Positions 52,407 to 60,538 of a stretch of DNA of 61,921 bases are shown here, in pieces. The position numbers and the translations under genes are program-made. Below the pieces are notes generated by a model that saw only the letters and a program-made list of their open reading frames with translations, was not told the DNA's origin and ran no database searches. Source of the DNA: Clostridia bacterium. Lineage in GTDB: Bacteria; Bacillota; Clostridia; Oscillospirales; CAG-272. Location: NCBI GenBank assembly GCA_017467815.1, contig JAFUKI010000006.1, positions 1-61,921 of the forward strand. Direction: 5' to 3'. Each line of letters starts with the position of its first letter. Positions within the stretch are counted from its first letter, which is position 1.

Positions 52407-54584
52407 TTACAGATGCAGTACTCTTTCCTTGATCTCCTGAGTCCGTCCCTGGTTCCAGTACTGGGTACCGATATAACCGCAGGTACGGCGAGCTACGTTC
52501 ATTTTGGACTGATCTCTGTTATGGCACTTGGGGCATTCCCAGACCAGCTTTCCGTCGTCTTCCACGATCTGGATTTCTCCGTCATAGCCGCATTCCTGGC
52601 AGTAGTCACTCTTGGTATTCAGTTCCGCGTACATGATATTGTCGTAGATAAACCGGATGACCTGGAGTACAGCTTCCAGATTTTTCTGCATATTGGGAAC
52701 TTCCACATAGCTGATGGCGCCGCCGGGGGAGAGTGCCTGGAACTTGGCTTCGAATGCCAGCTTGGAGAAAGCGTCGATCTCTTCGGTTACATGGATGTGA
52801 TAGCTGTTGGTGATATAGGATTTATCCGTAATGCCCGGAACGATGCCGAACCGTTTCTGCAGGCACTTGGCGAAGCGGTAGGTGGTGCTTTCCAGGGGGG
52901 TGCCGTACAGGGAGAAGTCGATGTGTTCCTTCGCCTTCCAGCCTGCGGTAGCTTTGTTCATGTACTGCATGACTTCCAGGGCAAAGGGGGTAGCTTCCGG
53001 GTCGGTATGGCTCTTGCCGGTCATGTATTTCACACATTCGTACAGACCTGCATAGCCGAGGGAAATGGTGGAATAGCCGTTGAACAGCAGCTTATCGATG
53101 GTTTCGCCCTTCTTGAGTCTGGCAAGTGCGCCGTTCTGCCACAGGATGGGAGCGGCATCGGAGAGAGTACCGCGCAGTCTCTTGTGACGGCACATCAGCG
53201 CGCGGTAACACAGATCCAGACGTTCATCGAATACCTTCCAGAATTTTTCACGGTCGCCGCCGGAGGAAAGGGCAACGTCCACCAGATTGATGGTAACAAC
53301 ACCCTGATTGAACCGTCCGTAATACTTGGGTTCGCCGGTTTCCGGATCTACATACGGTGTCAGGAAGGAACGGCAGCCCATGCAGGTATAGCAGTGTCCG
53401 TTTCCGTTTTTGTCCACTTTGTTCTGGAGCATGATTTTTTCGGAGATATAGTCCGGTACCATACGCTTTGCGGTACACTTTGCCGCCAGCTTGGTCAGGT
53501 ACCAGTAGGGGGAGTCGGGGGTGATGTTGTCTTCTTCCAGCACATAGATCAGCTTGGGGAACGCGGGGGTGATCCATACGCCTTCTTCATTCTTAACGCC
53601 CTGACAGCGCTGTTCCAGCGTTTCTTCAATGATAACGGCGAGGTCCTTCTTTTCCTGTTCGGAGCGAGCTTCGCCCAGGTACATGAATACGGTAATGAAA
53701 GGCGCCTGACCGTTGGTGGTCATCAGGGTCACTACCTGATACTGAATGGTCTGTACGCCCTTGCGGATCTCATCACGGAGCCGTTTTTCCACATTTTCGG
53801 AGAGGATCTTTTCATCCAGCGTACCGCCGCAGGAAAGAATGGTTTCGGTGATCTCCCGACGGATCTTCTGACGGGAAATATCCACAAAAGGCGCCAGATG
53901 GGTCAGGCTGATGGACTGTCCGCCGTACTGGTTGGATGCTACCTGGGCGATGATCTGGGTCGCGATGTTGCAGGCGGTGGAAAAGCTGTGGGGCTTTTCG
54001 ATCATTGTGCCGCTGATGACGGTGCCGTTCTGGAGCATATCTTCCAGATTGACCAGATCGCAGTTGTGCATATGCTGTGCGTAGTAGTCCATGTCGTGGA
54101 AATGGATGATCCCCTCGTTGTGTGCTTCCACGATATCTTGGGGCAGCAGGAGACGCTTGGTAAGGTCACGGCTGACTTCCCCTGCCATATAGTCACGCTG
54201 TACACTGTTGACGGTGGGGTTTTTGTTGGCGTTTTCCTGCTTGACTTCCTCGTTGTTGCATTCGATCAGGGAGAGGATCTGGTTGTCGGTGGTATTGGAT
54301 TCTCTCAGCAGGTTCCTGGTGTAGCGGTAGCGGATGTAACGCTTGGCGGTTTCCGGTGCGCCCTGGAGAATGATGTGTGTTTCCACCAGCTCCTGAATTT
54401 CCTCCACGGACAGAGCACGTCCCACAGCGTTGCAGTAATCCTCGATTACCAGTGCGATGTACTCGATCTGTCTGGGGGTGAGTTCTTTTTTATCATTGCC
54501 GTCGTCGTTGGCTCTGGTGATGGCGGCTTCTATTTTTTTGCGGTCGAAATTTTCTTCTTCGCCGCTGCGCTTGATAATTTTCAT
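52407..54584 (-). CDS. nrdD: Anaerobic ribonucleoside-triphosphate reductase
   Basis: Makes deoxyribonucleotides under anoxic conditions by glycyl-radical chemistry. The 725-residue product has an N-terminal ATP-cone (KRSGEEENFDRKKIEAAI), the large catalytic barrel (HDMDYYAQHMHNC, QGVVTINLVDVALSSGGD), a C-terminal zinc site (CQECG and CPKC) and the glycyl radical loop RRTCGYIGTQYWNQGR. It is divergent from a Crp/Fnr-type regulator gene, suggesting oxygen- or redox-controlled expression. Confidence 0.96.
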   Translation of the reverse strand: MKIIKRSGEEENFDRKKIEAAITRANDDGNDKKELTPRQIEYIALVIEDYCNAVGRALSVEEIQELVETHIILQGAPETAKRYIRYRYTRNLLRESNTTDNQILSLIECNNEEVKQENANKNPTVNSVQRDYMAGEVSRDLTKRLLLPQDIVEAHNEGIIHFHDMDYYAQHMHNCDLVNLEDMLQNGTVISGTMIEKPHSFSTACNIATQIIAQVASNQYGGQSISLTHLAPFVDISRQKIRREITETILSCGGTLDEKILSENVEKRLRDEIRKGVQTIQYQVVTLMTTNGQAPFITVFMYLGEARSEQEKKDLAVIIEETLEQRCQGVKNEEGVWITPAFPKLIYVLEEDNITPDSPYWYLTKLAAKCTAKRMVPDYISEKIMLQNKVDKNGNGHCYTCMGCRSFLTPYVDPETGEPKYYGRFNQGVVTINLVDVALSSGGDREKFWKVFDERLDLCYRALMCRHKRLRGTLSDAAPILWQNGALARLKKGETIDKLLFNGYSTISLGYAGLYECVKYMTGKSHTDPEATPFALEVMQYMNKATAGWKAKEHIDFSLYGTPLESTTYRFAKCLQKRFGIVPGITDKSYITNSYHIHVTEEIDAFSKLAFEAKFQALSPGGAISYVEVPNMQKNLEAVLQVIRFIYDNIMYAELNTKSDYCQECGYDGEIQIVEDDGKLVWECPKCHNRDQSKMNVARRTCGYIGTQYWNQGRTQEIKERVLHL

Positions 54585-54681
54585 AGATCCCTTTCTGCCG
54601 GATAGGCGGTTTTGTGTATTCCGATATCGGAGAGATTCCCTGTTTTACAGGCAACAGGAAAACTTCCGCTGCATCTGTATC

Positions 54682-54730
54682 ATTTGCAATACATATTATA
54701 CCAGAGAAATTTTATTTTGCTGTTGCAAAT
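54682..54730. promoter_or_regulatory. TTTGC-N4-GCAAA operator candidate between nrdD and the Crp/Fnr gene
   Basis: TTTGC-TGTT-GCAAA (54716-54729) overlaps the -35 of the regulator promoter and the -35 position of the nrdD promoter, whose minus-strand -10 TATAAT is at 54700-54695 with a poor -35. A second ATTTGCAAT (54682-54690), inverted relative to GTTGCAAAT (54722-54730), lies at the nrdD transcription start. It could be the binding site of the adjacent regulator. Confidence 0.5.
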
Positions 54731-54751
54731 CCCACATATTTATGGTATAAT
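54723..54751 (+). promoter_or_regulatory. Sigma-A promoter of the Crp/Fnr regulator gene
   Basis: TTGCAA (54723-54728), 17-base spacer, TATAAT (54746-54751). Confidence 0.75.
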
Positions 54752-54805
54752 TCTATATATTGTTGTATGAAATAAAAAATAGTAGCATATATGGGGTGGT
54801 TTACA

Positions 54806-55444
54806 ATGGTACAACTATTTACAGGCATAGATGACGAAGGTATGAAACAGCTTGCCGGCTGTATGCGGATGCGTGTATCCAGGTACAAAGCCGGGGAGAG
54901 AATCGCGGAACTGTCGGGGAAGATCGAAAAACTGGGACTGTTCATCGAAGGCAGGGGACATCTGGAACTGCTGGACGAGGACGGGGTCTGCACCCGGGTG
55001 GAAGAATACAGAGAAGGGGATGTGTTCGGGGAACTGTTTTTCCTGCCCAGGGAAGACAGCTACTGTTCCGTGGAAGCGGACGAGGACTGCCGGGTCATGT
55101 TTCTGGATTGGGGACATATCGTGCGCCCCTGCCCCCAGTCCTGTGTATATCACGCCAGACTGATATCCAACCTGTTCCAGCTGGCAGCGGAAAAAAGCCG
55201 ACAGCTCAGCGCCTATACGGATCTGCTGACAAAGCGTTCCCTGCGTCAGAAGCTGCTGACCTATTTTGAGACCCTGAGAAGGGAGTACGGCAGCGACACA
55301 TTCCTTCTGCCCATGTCCCTGTCCTCTCTGGCGGAATACCTGTGCGTGGACAGAAGCGCCATGATGCGGGAGCTGAAATCCATGCGTGACGATGGTCTGC
55401 TGGTATCCCAGAAACGGCAGATTACCCTGCTGCGGAGGAAATAA
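54806..55444 (+). CDS. Crp/Fnr-family transcriptional regulator
   Basis: The 212-residue product has an N-terminal cyclic-nucleotide-type sensor barrel (GERIAELSGKIEKLGLFIEG, EYREGDVFGELFFL) and a C-terminal winged helix (SLSSLAEYLCVDRSAMMREL, DGLLVSQKRQITLL). Several Cys are present (residues around 18, 58, 78 and 87-115) but no clear FNR four-Cys cluster at the N-terminus; the ligand is unknown. Divergent from nrdDG, so likely its regulator. ATG 54806 has GGGGTGG at ideal spacing; ATG 54791 overlaps that site. Confidence 0.88.
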   Translation: MVQLFTGIDDEGMKQLAGCMRMRVSRYKAGERIAELSGKIEKLGLFIEGRGHLELLDEDGVCTRVEEYREGDVFGELFFLPREDSYCSVEADEDCRVMFLDWGHIVRPCPQSCVYHARLISNLFQLAAEKSRQLSAYTDLLTKRSLRQKLLTYFETLRREYGSDTFLLPMSLSSLAEYLCVDRSAMMRELKSMRDDGLLVSQKRQITLLRRK

Positions 55445-55578
55445 ACGCAGGATCAAAAATAAATTGAAATATATTTGAAAATTCTTGAAAAAGCGGGAAC
55501 AAATTCCGAATTTATGCGTCTAAACTACGCATGAAGATAAATGAGACTTCGCGATCAAACAGATAAGGAGAGTGCATT

Positions 55579-56916
55579 ATGAAAAACACAATGAAAAAAA
55601 TTCTGACACTGGTGCTTGCCGGACTGATGGCTGCTGCGGCAGTTGTAAGTGTAAGCGCCGGCAATGTGCTGACGGATAAGGATCTGGCGAACCAGGGCGA
55701 TTTGACCGGCGGCTATATTATCGGCTGGTATCCCGGCTGGAAACCCGAAAGCCATCCCAACTGGTGGTATCCTTCTTTCGGTGATCTGGAAGACGGAATT
55801 CTGAATAAAGACGCCAAGTGCCCCACCTGCAGCAGAGCTTGTTACCAGTATGTCAATATCACCGGCAGTAATGTGGGATTCATCTACCTGTGTACTGTAC
55901 ACGGTATCGTAACCCCCACCCTGCCCGTTCCTCCGGCAGAAGATGAAAAGCCTGCATACGGCGATTACGAAATCAGAACCAGTACCACCCGCGGCGGTCA
56001 GATCACCTTCAACAACAACGACCCCATCCAGAAGTATGACTCCCGTACCGTTTACATCACCCCCGATTACGGTTACATCTGCGTTGGCGTATATCTGGAC
56101 GGCCGTTATGTAGGCGTGGTAGATAAGCTGCAGCTGAAGTATATCTGCGCAGATCACTCCGTAGTTGCTTTCTTCGAAGCAGTAAACACCAAGCGTGACA
56201 ATGCGGTTATCGTGGAAACCACCGGCAACGGTACGGTTACCGGTAAGCTGAACGGCAAAAACGCAGGTGAAATCGGCACAACTGCCATCAAGTATAAGGA
56301 TACACTGACTCTGAAGTTCAACGCTTCCAAGAACTATACTGTGGAAAGCGTAAGAATCAACGGCGTGGAAATGGGTCCCCTCGCCAGCTACACTCTGGAA
56401 AAGCTGTACTACGATGTAAAGATTGAAGTTTCCTACAAGTGGAATAACCCCTGGGTGGACGTTGATACCCACCTGACCGCAGTGGAATATGTAACCGAAA
56501 ACGGCATCATGGGCAGTCCCAACCAGTTTATGAATACCGACGAGTTCCAGGGTGAAAAGAAGGTGAACAATTACCTGCTGTGTGCATTCCTGGCTGAAAT
56601 GGCAGACGAAGCGGATGTTCTGGATACCAACAAGGAACGTGCCGAATGGGCAAAGAAGATGGGCGTGGTAGATGAAAACACCAATATGTCCATGCGTCCC
56701 ACCTACGCGGAAGCTGCAGAGATCGTGATGAACTTCCTGAGAGTGGTCGAAAAGGAATGGGATATCACCTTCACCGATCTGAAGGGTGTAACCGATGCCA
56801 AGGAAGTGGCTAAGGAAATTGGTCTTTACAATGCCAAGACCTATGAGACTGGCAGACCCTGCCGTTACGATGTAGCGGAGATCTGCTGCGCCATCGCACA
56901 GCTGGACGCTGAATAA
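55579..56916 (+). CDS. Secreted SLH-domain protein
   Basis: The 445-residue product has a signal peptide (MKKILTLVLAGLMAAAAVVSVSA), a Trp-rich segment (GWYPGWKPESHPNWWYP), a possible zinc site CPTCSRAC, a middle beta-rich region, and about 170 C-terminal residues with three S-layer-homology repeats: PWVDVDTHLTAVEYVTENGI; GVVDENTNMSMRPTYAEAAE; FTDLKGVTDAKEVAKEIGLY. SLH repeats bind secondary cell-wall polymer, so the protein should be non-covalently attached to the wall. Middle-domain function not recognised. AAGGAGAG precedes the ATG. Confidence 0.8.
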   Translation: MKNTMKKILTLVLAGLMAAAAVVSVSAGNVLTDKDLANQGDLTGGYIIGWYPGWKPESHPNWWYPSFGDLEDGILNKDAKCPTCSRACYQYVNITGSNVGFIYLCTVHGIVTPTLPVPPAEDEKPAYGDYEIRTSTTRGGQITFNNNDPIQKYDSRTVYITPDYGYICVGVYLDGRYVGVVDKLQLKYICADHSVVAFFEAVNTKRDNAVIVETTGNGTVTGKLNGKNAGEIGTTAIKYKDTLTLKFNASKNYTVESVRINGVEMGPLASYTLEKLYYDVKIEVSYKWNNPWVDVDTHLTAVEYVTENGIMGSPNQFMNTDEFQGEKKVNNYLLCAFLAEMADEADVLDTNKERAEWAKKMGVVDENTNMSMRPTYAEAAEIVMNFLRVVEKEWDITFTDLKGVTDAKEVAKEIGLYNAKTYETGRPCRYDVAEICCAIAQLDAE

Positions 56917-56930
56917 TTCTGTATAATGCG

Positions 56931-56968
56931 CCGGGAGATGGATCATTGCGGTTCTTCTCCCGGTTTTT
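56931..56968 (+). terminator. Rho-independent terminator after the SLH gene
   Basis: CCGGGAGA (56931-56938) pairs with TCTCCCGG (56956-56963), followed by TTTTT. Confidence 0.85.
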
Positions 56969-57032
56969 CCGTACTGCGGTGGTATGTTTCGGTAGTTTTT
57001 TTGTGATTCAGTAAATTTTAACTGAAAAGTTA

Positions 57033-57061
57033 TTGACAAAAAAATAAAAATATGGTACACT
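57033..57061 (+). promoter_or_regulatory. Sigma-A promoter for the third complete TEAA-repeat gene
   Basis: TTGACA (57033-57038), 17-base spacer, TACACT (57056-57061). The leader of about 130 bases contains a hairpin closed by GACCTT (57120-57125) and AAGGTC (57156-57161), with an inner TTCCGtacCGGAG-type stem. Confidence 0.8.
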
Positions 57062-57200
57062 AAAGCAAGTATAATGGTAAGGTGTATAAATATCATTGTA
57101 CACGAAAGCACAACAGAACGACCTTTACATAACTCTTCCGTACCGGAGAAACGATAAGGTCATTTTGTACCAAACATATTTTAGAAAGGAAGATTCTATT

Positions 57201-58259
57201 ATGAAGAAATTTCTGACAATTCTTCTGTGCGCTGCTATGGTAGTATCCGTAATGGGTATGACCGTTTCCGCAGCAAACTTCAGCAACGAAAACGCGATCA
57301 TTTATTGCCCCGATGAATTCACCGGCGAAGAAGACCCGTATCTGACTGTGAACGAAGAAGACAATGCAAATGTATCCTGGTGGACTGCCGGTTATGGTTG
57401 GCTTACCAATCTTGACGGTTATCCTACTTTCATGACCTCTCCCGTGGGAAGTCAGTTTGAACTGTATTTCCCGGAAGCCGATAATCCGAAGGAAGAATGG
57501 ATGGTATGGCCTGAAAGATATCCCTTCTTTAAGATTCGTTACTGCGTTCCTTACTATGGCGAGGACATCGTTGTACAGTTCCCCTTCTGCGATGGTCAGG
57601 GCTTTGATTTCACTCTGATCGGTGACGGTCAGTGGCATGACCTCATTATCGACCTGTATGCACAGGAAGGTCTGGACTGGGATCAGTATGTAACTTACTG
57701 GAACGAAGCAATTACTGCAGATGGCGGCACTGACCTCCTGGAAGAACCTGAACAGGCAAACCTGCTGCTCGTACCTCAGGTATGGGATGAAACCCCCATC
57801 ATGTTCGAATACTTTGGATTCTTCAAGACCCAGGCTCTGGCAGAAGCATACACCGGCGATAACTCTATCCTGGGTGCTGCTGTTGAAGCTGTAACCGAAG
57901 CTGCTACCGAAGCTGCTACCGAAGCTGCTACCGAAGCTGCTACCGAAGCTGCTACCGAAGCTGCAACCGAAGCTGCTACCGAAGCCGCTACCGAAGCTGC
58001 AACTGAAGCTGCTACCGAAGCTGCTACCGAAGCTGCAACTGAAGCTGCTACCGAAGCTGCTACTGAAGCCGCTACCGAAGCTGCAACTGAAGCTGCAACC
58101 GAAGCTGCTACCGAAGCTGCTACCGAAGCTGCTACCGAAGAAACCGTTGAAGATGTTGTTGTTGACGCTCCCCAGACCGCAGACATCGCTCTCGTTCTGA
58201 TCGCTCTCGGCGCAACCTCCGGTGCACTGGTTCTGAAGAACAGAAAGAACAGAAAGTAA
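57201..58259 (+). CDS. Secreted TEAA-repeat surface protein with APQT sorting signal
   Basis: The 352-residue paralogue of the protein at 25778. Signal peptide MKKFLTILLCAAMVVSVMGM..VSA; a globular domain of about 200 residues sharing FTGEEDPYL, GYGWLTNLDGYPTFMTSPVG, GDGQWHDLIIDLYAQEGLDW and an FEYFGFFKT ending; about 21 TEAA units; then DAPQTADIALVLIALGATSG and KNRKNRK. It ends with the same anchor type as its paralogue. Codon use (GCT, GTT, GAA) is like that of highly expressed genes. GAAAGGAAG precedes the ATG. Function unknown; it probably displays a binding domain on a stalk. Confidence 0.8.
   Translation: MKKFLTILLCAAMVVSVMGMTVSAANFSNENAIIYCPDEFTGEEDPYLTVNEEDNANVSWWTAGYGWLTNLDGYPTFMTSPVGSQFELYFPEADNPKEEWMVWPERYPFFKIRYCVPYYGEDIVVQFPFCDGQGFDFTLIGDGQWHDLIIDLYAQEGLDWDQYVTYWNEAITADGGTDLLEEPEQANLLLVPQVWDETPIMFEYFGFFKTQALAEAYTGDNSILGAAVEAVTEAATEAATEAATEAATEAATEAATEAATEAATEAATEAATEAATEAATEAATEAATEAATEAATEAATEAATEAATEAATEETVEDVVVDAPQTADIALVLIALGATSGALVLKNRKNRK
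57884..58142 (+). repeat. Tandem 12-nt repeat (about 21 TEAA units)
   Basis: In-frame units of gaa-gct-gct/gca-acc. Nearly identical in DNA to the tract at 26443, so recombination or gene conversion between the two loci is plausible. Confidence 0.9.
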
Positions 58260-58352
58260 TCCGATCAACAGGTACGGGATATCGGATGCAAATCTGGTAA
58301 AAAACGATTTTGTTTACTATGCTGCATAAGCATTTATGGAATCAAGGAAAAG

Positions 58353-58379
58353 CCATCGATGATAAGTCGGTGGTTTTTT
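58353..58379 (+). terminator. Terminator after the third TEAA-repeat gene
   Basis: CCATCG (58353-58358) pairs with CGGTGG (58368-58373), followed by TTTTTT. Confidence 0.65.
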
Positions 58380-58423
58380 CTTTTGCGGGGAAGGATATAT
58401 AACGAGAATTAATAAAATTTACA

Positions 58424-58452
58424 TTGATTTTTTTCGCCGCAGGGTGTATACT
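58424..58452 (+). promoter_or_regulatory. Sigma-A promoter for mgtE
   Basis: TTGATT (58424-58429), 17-base spacer, TATACT (58447-58452). Transcription would start near 58459, giving a 240-base leader that holds a small ORF. No M-box magnesium riboswitch core was recognised. Confidence 0.75.
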
Positions 58453-58490
58453 ATATAGTATAATTCCGCAATATTGTGAGGTGAGAGAAA

Positions 58491-58586
58491 GTGAGTCATT
58501 GTGATGGCTGTGGTCGAAGTAGACGAGCAAACAGATTGAGTTCCGGCAATGGATCGTCAGAGAGCCGTCACAGGCGTACTTTCTGA
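58491..58586 (+). CDS. Small upstream ORF in the mgtE leader (31 codons)
   Basis: GTG start with a near-perfect GAGGTGA ribosome site (58478-58484) 6 bases upstream, and the promoter ending only 26 bases before that site. The 31-residue product contains CDGCGRSRRANR and many Ser and Arg residues, ending at TGA 58584-58586. The layout (promoter, short leader, strong ribosome site, short ORF, 115-base gap, mgtE) suggests a leader peptide controlling the Mg transporter, or a remnant gene. No family recognised. Confidence 0.45.
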   Translation: MSHCDGCGRSRRANRLSSGNGSSESRHRRTF

Positions 58587-58700
58587 TCCCACGGACGATT
58601 TCTGTGATGCCGCTTCCGGCATTGCTTTGTCTGCTCCATGCTGCCATGCTGGGGAATTACATAATCCGCAGCGTTATTTCAGTAAAAGGAGGTACGGACA

Positions 58701-60164
58701 TTGAAAACAGAAAAGGATATGGAAGAATTTGAGACCCTGGGCGAATCGGCAGAGACGGAAGAAGAATCCGAACAGCTGCAGATGCCCGACTACAAAGATG
58801 AAATTCTGGCAACCATCCGCAGCAATGCATCCCCCCGTATGATGGAAAGAAATCTTTCGGACTACCACCCGAAGGATATTGCGGAAGTTCTGCCGGAGCT
58901 GTCCGACAAGGAACGGAGAAAGCTGTACCGTATTCTGCGTGTACCCGTTCTGTCGGAAATTTTGGAATATGGATCGGAAGATGTGACCGGCGGTTACATG
59001 AACGAAATGGATCTGCCCAAAGCGGCGGCGGTTCTGTCGGAAATGGAAACCGATATTGCAGTTGCCGTCCTGCGTGAGATCGAAAGGGGCAAGCGGCTTC
59101 TGCTGATCGACGCCATGGACGGAGAAACCAGACGCGAGGTGGCTCTGATCGCGTCCTACGACGAAGACGAGATCGGCAGCCGCATGACCACAAACTGTAT
59201 CATCATCCGTGAAAATCTGACGATCAAGCAAGCCATGACGGAGCTTGTGGAACAGGCAGCCCGGAATGACAACATCTCCACCCTGTTTGTGGTGGACGAG
59301 TATGGGGCATTCTACGGTGCGCTGGATCTGAAGAAGCTGATCATCGCCAGAGAAACCGAAAATCTGGAAAACCTGATCGTCACGTCCTTCCCCTATGTAT
59401 ACGGTCACGAAAGCATTGAAGACTGTATTGAAAAACTGAAGGATTACTCCGAGGACTCCATTCCGGTTTTGGACAACAACAACCGCATCCAGGGTGTTAT
59501 TACATCCCAGAGCATTATTGAGGTGTCAGACGACGAAATGCGGGAAGATTACGCCATGCTTGCGGGTCTGACTGCCAGAGAAGATCTGGAAGAACCTTTG
59601 AAGATCAGCATGGGCAAGCGTCTGCCGTGGCTGTTCGTTCTTCTGGGGTTGAGCTTGGTGGTATCCGCTGTAGTTGGTATTTTCGAGCAGGTCGTATCCC
59701 AGCTGCCCCTGATTATGGCATTCCAGTCCATGATTCTGGGTATGGCAGGTAACGTAGGTACTCAGTCCCTGGCTGTAACCATCCGCGTACTCATGGACGA
59801 AAGTCTGACCGCGCGCCAGAAACTGACCTTAGTCTCCAAAGAGATCCGCGTCGGATTGGCAAACGGATTCATCCTGGGTCTCTTATCCTTCATCCTCGTA
59901 GGTCTGTTCATCTGGCTGATAAAAGGCAAAACCCTTATATTCGCCTTCGCAGTATCCGCCTGCATCGGCTTCTCCCTGCTTCTGGCAATGCTCATCTCCA
60001 GCGCCGTCGGTACCCTGATCCCCCTGTTCTTCAAAAAGATCAACATCGACCCCGCCGTAGCCTCCGGACCCCTGATCACCACCGTAAACGACCTCGTAGC
60101 CGTCCTCACCTACTACGGCATCAGCTGGCTGCTGCTTTTGAATATTTTGCATTTGGTTGTATGA
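58701..60164 (+). CDS. mgtE: Magnesium transporter MgtE
   Basis: The 487-residue Mg2+ channel/transporter has an N-terminal helical MgtE_N domain (DYHPKDIAEVLPELSDKERR), paired CBS domains (FVVDEYGAFYGALDLKKL; SIPVLDNNNRIQGVITSQ) that sense Mg2+, and five C-terminal transmembrane helices with the family GNVGTQSLAVTIR segment and an Asp-containing pore helix (DPAVASGPLITTVNDLVAV). The start is TTG 58701, set by AAAGGAGGT 8 bases upstream. The long leader with a small ORF suggests post-transcriptional control. Confidence 0.94.
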   Translation: MKTEKDMEEFETLGESAETEEESEQLQMPDYKDEILATIRSNASPRMMERNLSDYHPKDIAEVLPELSDKERRKLYRILRVPVLSEILEYGSEDVTGGYMNEMDLPKAAAVLSEMETDIAVAVLREIERGKRLLLIDAMDGETRREVALIASYDEDEIGSRMTTNCIIIRENLTIKQAMTELVEQAARNDNISTLFVVDEYGAFYGALDLKKLIIARETENLENLIVTSFPYVYGHESIEDCIEKLKDYSEDSIPVLDNNNRIQGVITSQSIIEVSDDEMREDYAMLAGLTAREDLEEPLKISMGKRLPWLFVLLGLSLVVSAVVGIFEQVVSQLPLIMAFQSMILGMAGNVGTQSLAVTIRVLMDESLTARQKLTLVSKEIRVGLANGFILGLLSFILVGLFIWLIKGKTLIFAFAVSACIGFSLLLAMLISSAVGTLIPLFFKKINIDPAVASGPLITTVNDLVAVLTYYGISWLLLLNILHLVV

Positions 60165-60169
60165 AGTTT

Positions 60170-60285
60170 TGCAGGGGGAGAGGAAAAACTTTTTGCGAAA
60201 AAGTCTTTCCTCTCCCCTGAAGATTTGCGTAGCAATTCTTCGGCACCCCCCTCTCCTTTTCAAAAAACTTTGAAAAAAGGGGGAT
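60170..60285 (+). repeat. Dispersed double-hairpin repeat A, copy 5 (forward)
   Basis: GCAGGGGGAGAGGAAAAACT, TTTTgcgAAAA and the complementary arm, an insertion of about 25 bases (GAAGATTTGCGTAGC...), then CCTTTTCAAAAAACTTTGAA and AAAAGGGGG. The insertion distinguishes it from copy 4. Confidence 0.8.
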
Positions 60286-60317
60286 TTTTTATTTTTCTGT
60301 ATAAACTAAAGTTTATC

Positions 60318-60445
60318 TAACTCCATTGGTGAAGATCGTACTCCCACCAATCGCCTAAACTGTGTAGCCTTCCCCAAGAGGCATACCTGCCTCAGGAGAT
60401 GGTGGCAGCCGAAAGGCTGACGGAGGAGGTGTAACGTACAATTTG
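60318..60445 (+). repeat. Structured repeat B, copy 2
   Basis: Same frame as copy 1: TAACTCCATTGGTG, ACCAATCGCC, AAACTGTGTAGCCTTC, GAGGCATACC, CCTCAGGAGA, GAGGTGTAACGTACAATTTG. The variable hairpin is CAGCCgaaaGGCTG here versus ACCACgtaGTGGT in copy 1: sequence differs while pairing is kept. Confidence 0.75.
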
Positions 60446-60473
60446 AACCTACTAAATTGTGATTACCCCCCAC

Positions 60474-60514
60474 AAAAAACTACAGGGGAAAACTTTCTCA
60501 CAAAAGTTTTCCCC
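60474..60514 (-). terminator. Rho-independent terminator after groEL
   Basis: On the minus strand a GGGGAAAACTTT/AAAGTTTTCCCC stem (60514-60485) is followed by TGTAGTTTTTTG. The stem sequence resembles the core of repeat A. Confidence 0.75.
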
Positions 60515-60538
60515 CGCATAACACAAGCGAATATTAAA

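Noticed and set aside
54806..55444. Classic FNR oxygen sensor
   Set aside because: The N-terminal cluster-binding Cys pattern of FNR is not visible; only the general Crp/Fnr fold can be supported.
58453..58700. M-box magnesium riboswitch before mgtE
   Set aside because: GAGGTGAGA is present but the conserved M-box core and downstream helices were not recognised; the sequence fits a small translated ORF better. A covariance-model scan would settle it.
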